From Pseudomonadota bacterium (GTDB lineage: Bacteria > Pseudomonadota > Gammaproteobacteria > Xanthomonadales > Xanthomonadaceae), in NCBI GenBank assembly GCA_023388955.1, contig JAEWFH010000195.1, positions 1-19,892 of the forward strand: a stretch of DNA of 19,892 bases, read 5' to 3'. Positions within the stretch are counted from its first letter, which is position 1, and every line of letters begins with the position of its first letter. The notes below the pieces were generated by a model. It saw only the letters and a program-made list of their open reading frames with translations. It was not told the origin of the DNA and ran no database searches. The position numbers were made by a program, and so were the translations under genes. Of this stretch, positions 14,521-19,892 are shown piece after piece.

Positions 14521-15585
14521 TTGAGCCACCTGTTCACGCCCCTGCGGCAGCGCTCGCTCGAATTCCGCAACCGTATCGTCCTCTCGCCCATGTGCCAGTA
14601 CTCGGCCAGTGACGGGATGCCCAACGACTGGCACCTGGTGCACCTGGGCAGCCGGGCGGTGGGCGGGGCGGCGGTGGTGATGGCGGAGGCGAGCGCGGTC
14701 TCGCCCGAGGGCCGGATCTCGCCGGCCGACACCGGGCTGTGGAACGACGCGCAGGCCGGAGCCTGGAAGCCCATCACCCGCTTCATCGAGGCGCGCGGCG
14801 CGGTGCCGGCGATCCAGCTGGCCCATGCCGGACGCAAGGCGAGTACGCATGCGCCCTGGCTCGGGCGTGGCCGGGTATCGCCGGAGGGCGGTGGCTGGAC
14901 ACCGGTCGCGCCGTCACCACTGGCGTTCGACGAGGCCTCGGCGCAGCCGCGTGGACTGGATGCCGACGGGATCGGGAAGGTGGTCGAGGATTTCGCCGCC
15001 GCCGCGCGCCGTGCCTTCGACGCGGGTTTCAAGCTGGTGGAGATCCATGCCGCGCACGGCTACCTGTTGCACGAGTTCCTCTCGCCGCTGAGCAACCGGC
15101 GCGAGGACGACTACGGCGGCTCCGCCGCGAACCGGATGCGGCTGGTGCGCGAGGTGATGGAGGCGGTGCGCCGGAACTGGCCGGACGAGCTGCCGGTGTG
15201 GTTGCGGATCTCCGCGACCGACTGGGCCGGGGGAGGCTGGGACGTGGACGACAGCGTCGAGCTGGCCCGCCTGGCCGCGGGGTGCGGGATCGACCTGGTC
15301 GACGTGTCCAGTGGCGGACTGGTCCCGAAGGTGGAGATTCCGGTGGGCCCCGGCTACCAGGTGCCGTTCGCCGAGCGGATCCGCCGGGAGGCGGGTATCG
15401 CGACGGGCGCGGTGGGCCTGGTGCTGGATGCGCGGCAGGCCGAGCGGCTGGTGGCGGGCGGGCAGGCCGACATGGTGTTGCTGGGCCGGGCGATGCTGCG
15501 CGACCCGTACTTCCCCCAGCGCGCCGCGCGCGAGCTGGGCGTGGAGGAACTGCCGGTCCCGGTCCAGTACGAGCGCGCCTGGTAG
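14521..15585 (+). CDS. Old Yellow Enzyme family FMN oxidoreductase (YqjM/XenA-like)
   Basis: With a TTG start the protein has 354 residues. The family uses FMN and NAD(P)H to reduce activated C=C bonds of enones, quinones, maleimides or nitro compounds; the natural substrate is usually unknown. Visible marks of the YqjM-type (class III) branch: LSPMCQYSA with the redox-tuning Cys25, WHLVHLGSRAVGG, the FMN-site segment IQLAHAGRKAS, the substrate-binding pair His176/His179 in EIHAAHGYLLHEFLSPLSN, R-DDYGGS, and the C-terminal LGRAMLRDPYFP. The open frame runs far upstream antisense to tilS, but similarity starts at the TTG. It is alone between tilS and accA, with no regulator nearby, and converges on accA with 15 bases between stop codons. 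Confidence 0.93.
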   Translation: MSHLFTPLRQRSLEFRNRIVLSPMCQYSASDGMPNDWHLVHLGSRAVGGAAVVMAEASAVSPEGRISPADTGLWNDAQAGAWKPITRFIEARGAVPAIQLAHAGRKASTHAPWLGRGRVSPEGGGWTPVAPSPLAFDEASAQPRGLDADGIGKVVEDFAAAARRAFDAGFKLVEIHAAHGYLLHEFLSPLSNRREDDYGGSAANRMRLVREVMEAVRRNWPDELPVWLRISATDWAGGGWDVDDSVELARLAAGCGIDLVDVSSGGLVPKVEIPVGPGYQVPFAERIRREAGIATGAVGLVLDARQAERLVAGGQADMVLLGRAMLRDPYFPQRAARELGVEELPVPVQYERAW

Positions 15586-15601
15586 GCGCGCCGGGGCGCC
15601 T
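15584..15601. terminator. Short G/C stem-loop between convergent OYE and accA
   Basis: AGGCGC (15584-15589) pairs with GCGCCT (15596-15601) around a six-base loop, spanning the gap between the two stop codons. No T-run follows on either strand, so a role as a shared terminator is only inferred from its position. Confidence 0.3.
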
Positions 15602-16560
15602 CAGGCGTTCTCGTAGGCGCCGTAGCCGCGCAGGCGCTCGTAGCGGCGCTGGACCAGCGCGTCGGCCGGCAGCGCCTCCAGCCGGTCGAGCTCGTTCATC
15701 AGCGCGCTCTTGAGGCGGATCGCCATCTGCCGCGGCTTGCGGTGGGCACCGCCGATGGGCTCGCGCACCACCTTGTCGACCAGGCCCAGGCCGTGCAGGC
15801 GTTTGGCGGTCAGGCCCAGCTGCTCGGCGGCGTCCTTGGCCTTGGCGGCGTCCTTCCACAGGATCGAGGCGCAGCCTTCCGGCGAGATCACCGAATAGGT
15901 GCTGTATTCCAGCATCACCGTCGAATCCCCCACCCCGATCGCCAGCGCGCCGCCGGAGCCGCCCTCGCCGATGACGGTGCAGATGATCGGCACCTTCAGC
16001 TCGGCCATCTCCAGCAGGTTGCGGGCGATCGCCTCGGACTGGCCGCGCTCCTCCGCGCCGATGCCGGGGTAGGCGCCGGGGGTGTCGATGAACGTCAGGA
16101 TCGGCAGGCCGAAGCGCTCGGCCAGCTTCATCAGGCGCAGCGCCTTGCGGTAGCCCTCCGGGCGCGGCATGCCGAAGTTGCGGCGCACCTTGGCCTTGGT
16201 GTCGCGGCCCTTCTCATGGCCGATCACCAGCACCGGCCGGCCGTCAATGCGCGCCAGGCCGCCGACGATGGCCGGGTCGTCGCGGTAGGCGCGGTCGCCG
16301 GCCAGCTCCTGGAACTCGTCGCAGATCACGTCCAGGTAGTCGACGGTGTGCGGGCGCGCCGGGTGCCGCGCCAGTTGCGAGACCTGCCAGGGCGACAGGT
16401 CGCGGAAGATCTGCGCGGTGCGCTTGCGCAACTTGTCGCGCAGCGCCTGGATTTCCGGGTCGGCGTCCAGGGAAGAACCCTGGCTGGCCTGCCGCAGCTC
16501 CTGGATCTTGGCTTCCAGGTCGGCGATGGGCTGTTCGAAGTCGAGGTAGTTCGGATTCAT
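15601..16560 (-). CDS. accA: Acetyl-CoA carboxylase carboxyltransferase alpha subunit
   Basis: At 319 residues it has the same length as E. coli AccA. With AccD it transfers the carboxyl group from biotin on AccB to acetyl-CoA, giving malonyl-CoA, the first committed step of fatty-acid synthesis. Visible marks: MNPNYLDFEQPIADLEAKI, the DKLRKRTAQIFRDLSPWQVSQLARHP helix region, GHEKGRDTKAKVRRNFGMP, TFIDTPGAYPGIGAEERGQSEAIA and the oxyanion-hole segment GEGGSGGALAIGVGD, then SVISPEGCASILWKD. The start has GGAAG nine bases upstream, at 16570-16574. A TAGACT at 16605-16610 (minus strand) is a possible -10 box. It is separated from dnaE by two other genes. Confidence 0.97.
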   Translation of the reverse strand: MNPNYLDFEQPIADLEAKIQELRQASQGSSLDADPEIQALRDKLRKRTAQIFRDLSPWQVSQLARHPARPHTVDYLDVICDEFQELAGDRAYRDDPAIVGGLARIDGRPVLVIGHEKGRDTKAKVRRNFGMPRPEGYRKALRLMKLAERFGLPILTFIDTPGAYPGIGAEERGQSEAIARNLLEMAELKVPIICTVIGEGGSGGALAIGVGDSTVMLEYSTYSVISPEGCASILWKDAAKAKDAAEQLGLTAKRLHGLGLVDKVVREPIGGAHRKPRQMAIRLKSALMNELDRLEALPADALVQRRYERLRGYGAYENA

Positions 16561-16668
16561 GCGGACCAGCTTCCGGGGCAGGCACTCTGCCGGGCAAGTC
16601 GGACAGTCTAGCCGACCACCCCATGCCGTACCGAGCCGTCCGGCGGCGGGGCACGGGACGGGCCTGCG

Positions 16669-17505
16669 TCAGGGCGTCGCCCGTACCAGGTCCCCGCTGA
16701 AGGTCGCGATGCGGATATTGCCCAGCGCCAGGTGCGAGCCGTTGTCCAGGCGCGAGGGCGATTCGATGTAGAAGTGCCGGGACGCGTTGTCCCGGAACAG
16801 CCGGGCATCGCTGATCTTGTGGCCGTCCAGATAGACGCGCATCTGGTCCCCGTCGACGGCGATGGCCACCGGCATGACCCGGTTGGCGTAGCCGCGCAGG
16901 TCGAAACCGGACTCGGTGTAATGGTCGGTCGCCCGGCTGGTGACGACGACCCCGCCGTCGTTGTAGTAGTGCAGGCGCACGGCGTTGATCTGCTGGCTCC
17001 TGGCGACGCTGCCGTCGTGGGCGAAGCCGAACTCGACCGGGTAGAGGTCACCGATGCTGTCGGCGATCGCCAGCAGCTCGAACTCGATCGTGAACCGCTC
17101 GGGCAGCTGGAGCGGGGTGGCGAGCTTGAACAGGGAACTCGTCCTCATGTCCAGCCATTGCCCCGGGACCTGCTGCACCGTCATCACCTGCGCGGAGCCG
17201 TTGGTCCGCCAGGTGCCCGGCATCGCTCCGGTGCGGACCCCGGCGAACGTGTCGTGCAGCAGGACGTGGTCGCCGGGCACGAAGTCGGACGCCATGTCCA
17301 CCTGCAGCATGCGCGACGGCGATGGCTGCCCGGCGTCCGCCCTGGAGGGCTCGCCATCCACCATCCGGTCCACCTGTTCGACGGCCTTGCGCTCCACCCG
17401 GTCCTTCACCGAGTCGAGCAGGCGGGAAAACTGGGCGTGTGCCGGGGCGCAGGCGATCACGAGGACCGAGGCGAGGGCGAGCGTATGGGCGCGGCAGTGC
17501 TTCAT
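16669..17505 (-). CDS. Secreted jelly-roll (LamG-like) protein, OmpA-family front half without OmpA domain
   Basis: This 278-residue protein has a signal peptide (1-24, ending AHA). Next come a short charged amphipathic helix (25-50, with RVERKAVEQVDRMVDG) and, from about 72, a beta-rich domain with DFVPGDHVLLHDTFAG, MPGTWRTNGSAQVM, LPERFTIEFELLA, RVYLDGHKISDARLF and a final LALGNIRIA. This layout resembles the N-terminal part of some OmpA-family proteins, in which a similar domain precedes a peptidoglycan-binding OmpA domain. Here the chain ends after the beta domain. The resemblance is from memory of family character, not a search. Function is unknown; ligand binding in the periplasm or at the surface is only a guess. 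The start has AAGGA six bases upstream (17512-17516). It lies between DUF486 and accA. Confidence 0.75.
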   Translation of the reverse strand: MKHCRAHTLALASVLVIACAPAHAQFSRLLDSVKDRVERKAVEQVDRMVDGEPSRADAGQPSPSRMLQVDMASDFVPGDHVLLHDTFAGVRTGAMPGTWRTNGSAQVMTVQQVPGQWLDMRTSSLFKLATPLQLPERFTIEFELLAIADSIGDLYPVEFGFAHDGSVARSQQINAVRLHYYNDGGVVVTSRATDHYTESGFDLRGYANRVMPVAIAVDGDQMRVYLDGHKISDARLFRDNASRHFYIESPSRLDNGSHLALGNIRIATFSGDLVRATP

Positions 17506-17604
17506 GGGGATTCCTTTCCTGGGCGGTGGGCAGGAGTGCCCATACGGGCCTTCCCTGGCGTCGTGGTGGATTCTTGCATGGGCGCGCCGCCGGTGCGAGA
17601 AGCT

Positions 17605-17958
17605 TCAGCCGCCCAGTTTGCCCCGGAACATGAAGTACACCGCGCCGAGCATGCACAGCCCGGCCCAGAGGTAGTCGAGCTTCAGCGGCTCCTTCATGTA
17701 GAACACCGCGAACGGCACGAATACCGTCAGGGTGATCACCTCCTGCAGGATCTTCAGCTGTCCCAGTGACATCACCTGGTAGCCGATCCGGTTGGCCGGC
17801 ACCTGCAGCATGTACTCGAAGAAGGCGACGCCCCAGCTGAGGAGCGCCGCGACGATCCACGGCTTGCTGCCCAGTTCCTTGAGGTGGGCGTACCAGGCGA
17901 AAGTCATGAAGACGTTGCTCAGGGTGAGCAGGCCGATGGTGGTCCAGGTGGCGTGCAT
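17605..17958 (-). CDS. DUF486 small four-helix membrane protein (DMT-like)
   Basis: This 117-residue inner-membrane protein has four likely helices (about 4-24, 33-52, 67-88, 95-112). Marks are TLSNVFMTFAWYAHLK, SWGVAFFEYMLQVPANRIGY, LKILQEVITLTVFVPFAVFYMKEPLKLDYLWAGLCMLGAVYFMF. DUF486 is related in shape to the small drug/metabolite transporter group, but its substrate is unknown. The length is typical and both ends are complete. The ribosome-binding site is weak (GAGA some ten bases before ATG). It follows dnaE by 42 bases on the same strand, so read-through from dnaE is plausible. The gap contains the palindrome TTCCCGCGGGAA. Confidence 0.9.
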   Translation of the reverse strand: MHATWTTIGLLTLSNVFMTFAWYAHLKELGSKPWIVAALLSWGVAFFEYMLQVPANRIGYQVMSLGQLKILQEVITLTVFVPFAVFYMKEPLKLDYLWAGLCMLGAVYFMFRGKLGG

Positions 17959-17976
17959 CGCCGGTGTCTCGCTGCG

Positions 17977-17988
17977 TTCCCGCGGGAA
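17977..17988. repeat. Perfect 12-base palindrome between dnaE and the DUF486 gene
   Basis: TTCCCGCGGGAA is its own reverse complement and lies 18 bases before the DUF486 ATG. It could be an operator half-site pair or chance in GC-rich DNA; the stem has too small a loop for a terminator. Confidence 0.35.
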
Positions 17989-18000
17989 GGAGCGCGGAGT

Positions 18001-19892
18001 TTACCCGCCGGCAGCCCCGCCACCGGTCCATGGCCGGCCCAGCGCCAGCTTTACCGCCAGCACGCCGGGAACGGCCCGGAGCGCGCCGGCCAGTCCAGTG
18101 TCCACCCGCACCGAGTTGCCGCCGTTGAGGTCGAGCATCCCGGCCGCGCCGGGGCGCAGGATGTCCAGCCGCAGCGGCGTCTTGCCCGGGCGGTGGCGGG
18201 AGAGCAGGTCGTCCACCCGTTGCAGGGTCCCGGCCTGGCGCAGGTCCAGCCGCAGCGACAGCCGGCGGGCGTGTTCGGCGCAGACTTGCGCGTAGTCCCA
18301 GCAGCGCTGGGCCTTGAGCGCGAAGCCGCCGCTGAAGGTGTCCTCGCGCAGGCCGCCCTGGATGACCAGGATGCGGTCGCGGGTCAGCAGCGGACCGTAT
18401 TCCATCGCCGCCTCGGAGAAGAAGGCGCACTCGATCCGGCCGCGGCCGTCCTCCAACTGCACGAAGAACTGGCTGTCGCCCTTCTTGCGCATGCCCACGA
18501 CCTGCCCCGCGATCACGGTCTCCACCTCCGGGCGCCAGCCGCCGCGGCCGGAATCGGGGCGCGACTCCCAGATCGCCTCCAGCCCGCCCAGGTCGTGGCC
18601 GACCAGGCCCAGCAGCTCTTCGCGGAAAGGATCGAACGGGTGGCCACTGAGGTAGTGGCCGAGGGTCTCATGCTCGCCATTGAGCAGCTGGATGAGCGGG
18701 AACTCGTCGGTTTCGCGCAGCTCCAGGGTCAGCGCAGGCGCGGCATCGTCGCCCCCGCCGAACAGCGAGACCTGTCCGGCCTCGCGCTCGCGGGCGATCT
18801 GCTCGGTCGCGCGCAGCACCTCGGGCAGCTGCAGCATCAGGCTGGCGCGGTTGCGTGCCAGCCCGTCGAGCGCGCCGGACATGACCAGCTGTTCCAGGGT
18901 CCGGCGGTTCAGCCGGGCGCTGTCCACGCGCTTGCAGAAGTCCAGCAGGTCGGCGAAGGGACCGGCCTTGCGCGCCGCCACGATCGCCTCGCAGGCACCG
19001 TGGCCCACGCCCTTGATCGCGCCCAGTCCGTAGCGGATCACGCCCGGCCCGGTCGCCTCGAACATGTACGCGGAGGCGTCCACGTCCGGCGGCCGCACCT
19101 CCAGCCCCATGACCCGGCACTCGTCCAGGAACATGGTGACCTTGTCGGTGTTGTCCATGTCCGAGGACAGCACCGCGGCCATGAACTCGGCCGGATAGTG
19201 CGCCTTCAGCCAGGCGGTCTGGTAGGACACCAGGGCGTAGGCGGCGGCGTGCGACTTGTTGAAGCCGTAGCCGGCGAACTTCTCCAGCAGGTCGAAGATC
19301 GGGCCGGAGACCTTTGGCTCGATGCCGTGCGTCTCCTGCGCGCCGGCCTCGAACTTTGCGCGCTCGCGCGCCATCTCCTCGACCTTCTTCTTGCCCATCG
19401 CCCGGCGCAGCAGGTCGGCGCCGCCCAGTGAGTAGCCGCCCAGGATCTGCGCGGTCTGCATGACCTGCTCCTGGTACACCACCACGCCGTAGGTCGGCGC
19501 CAGCACCGGCTCCAGCAACGGATGCGGATAGACCACCTCGGCGCGGCCGTGCTTGCGCTCGATGAAGTCCGGGATCAGGTCCATCGGGCCCGGGCGGTAC
19601 AGCGACACCAGCGCGATCAGGTCCTCGAAGCGGTCGGGCTTCGCGCGCTTGAGCAGCTCGCGCATGCCGCGCGATTCGAACTGGAACACGGCCACGGTGT
19701 CGCCGCGCGCGAACAGCTCGTAGGTCTTCGCGTCGGTCAGCGGCAGCGCGGCGATGTCCAGCGGCGGCGCGTCGCCGCCGGCGTGGCGCCGGTTGATCGC
19801 CTTCACCGCCCAGTCGATGATCGTCAGCGTGCGCAGGCCGAGGAAGTCGAACTTCACCAGGCCGATGGCCTCGACGTCGTCCTTGTCGAACT
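18001..19892 (-). CDS. dnaE: DNA polymerase III alpha subunit, C-terminal 629 residues (5' end outside window)
   Basis: This is the catalytic subunit of the replicative polymerase. The reading frame is open to the window edge and ends in TAA at 18001-18003; it is read from about the middle of the protein. The visible part begins with FDKDDVEAIGLVKFDFLGLRT, whose VKFD Asp is the third catalytic aspartate; the PDFDIDF pair lies outside. Further marks: VAVFQFESRGMRELL, YRPGPMDLIPDFIERKHG, YQEQVMQ, AMGKKK and FNKSHAAAYAL (palm/fingers), a helix-hairpin-helix region, the internal beta-clamp motif QVSLF, SGHP, and an OB fold (ETVIAGQVVGMRKKGDSQFF through LEDGRGRIECAFF). The C-terminal tau-binding region follows. 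No frameshift is seen. Confidence 0.97.
   Translation of the reverse strand, partial: FDKDDVEAIGLVKFDFLGLRTLTIIDWAVKAINRRHAGGDAPPLDIAALPLTDAKTYELFARGDTVAVFQFESRGMRELLKRAKPDRFEDLIALVSLYRPGPMDLIPDFIERKHGRAEVVYPHPLLEPVLAPTYGVVVYQEQVMQTAQILGGYSLGGADLLRRAMGKKKVEEMARERAKFEAGAQETHGIEPKVSGPIFDLLEKFAGYGFNKSHAAAYALVSYQTAWLKAHYPAEFMAAVLSSDMDNTDKVTMFLDECRVMGLEVRPPDVDASAYMFEATGPGVIRYGLGAIKGVGHGACEAIVAARKAGPFADLLDFCKRVDSARLNRRTLEQLVMSGALDGLARNRASLMLQLPEVLRATEQIAREREAGQVSLFGGGDDAAPALTLELRETDEFPLIQLLNGEHETLGHYLSGHPFDPFREELLGLVGHDLGGLEAIWESRPDSGRGGWRPEVETVIAGQVVGMRKKGDSQFFVQLEDGRGRIECAFFSEAAMEYGPLLTRDRILVIQGGLREDTFSGGFALKAQRCWDYAQVCAEHARRLSLRLDLRQAGTLQRVDDLLSRHRPGKTPLRLDILRPGAAGMLDLNGGNSVRVDTGLAGALRAVPGVLAVKLALGRPWTGGGAAGG

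Noticed and set aside
12795..15032. Minus-strand open frame of 745 codons ending in xseB
   Set aside because: Only the last 87 codons, from the ATG at 13058, look like a protein family (XseB). The rest is out of frame with tilS or antisense to the OYE gene.
17528..17541. Five-pair GGGCA/TGCCC stem in the leader of the secreted protein gene
   Set aside because: Stems this short are common by chance at this base composition.
1..19892. Defence islands, prophage, integrative elements or CRISPR
   Set aside because: No recombinase, transposase, phage gene, tRNA attachment site or regular spaced repeat was seen; nearly all genes are housekeeping.

Overview
The window is very GC-rich and packed with genes. 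Its gene set and gene order suggest a gammaproteobacterium of the Xanthomonadaceae/Lysobacteraceae type (Lysobacter, Luteimonas, Stenotrophomonas or Xanthomonas relatives). That placement is inferred from protein character and synteny, not from a database search. I count 18 protein genes, two of them cut by the window edges. No stretch longer than about 125 bases lacks a gene. I see no rRNA or tRNA gene, CRISPR array, insertion sequence, integrase or phage gene.

Left part (1-1717): the 3' end of rlmH (ribosome methylation) converges on a minus-strand pair made of a SIMPL/DUF541 periplasmic protein followed by a TonB-type energy transducer.

Centre (1843-11350): a plus-strand series maf, rng, yhdP, tldD, in the order known from E. 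coli. It covers nucleotide-pool housekeeping, RNA maturation, envelope lipid transport and a peptidase subunit. darP (50S assembly) runs head-on into tldD and is divergent from pmbA/tldE, whose product is the partner of TldD. DUF4870, a small membrane protein, follows pmbA.

Right part (11921-19892): a minus-strand operon tilS-xseB-ispA (tRNA-Ile lysidinylation, exonuclease VII small subunit, farnesyl diphosphate synthase), then an Old Yellow Enzyme gene on the plus strand. Next is the minus-strand series dnaE (partial), DUF486 membrane protein, a secreted jelly-roll-like protein, and accA. The dnaE-accA-tilS neighbourhood is also known from E. coli. Here it carries three extra genes: the DUF486 protein, the secreted protein and the OYE.

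Almost everything is core housekeeping, and I found no convincing undescribed system. The better leads are the secreted protein, which looks like an OmpA-family front half without its OmpA domain; a strong hairpin in the darP/pmbA gap; a possible leaderless start for maf; a hairpin that would cover the yhdP ribosome-binding site; and repeated GTTGAC words before the DUF4870 gene. Two genes (pmbA and the OYE) most likely start at TTG.
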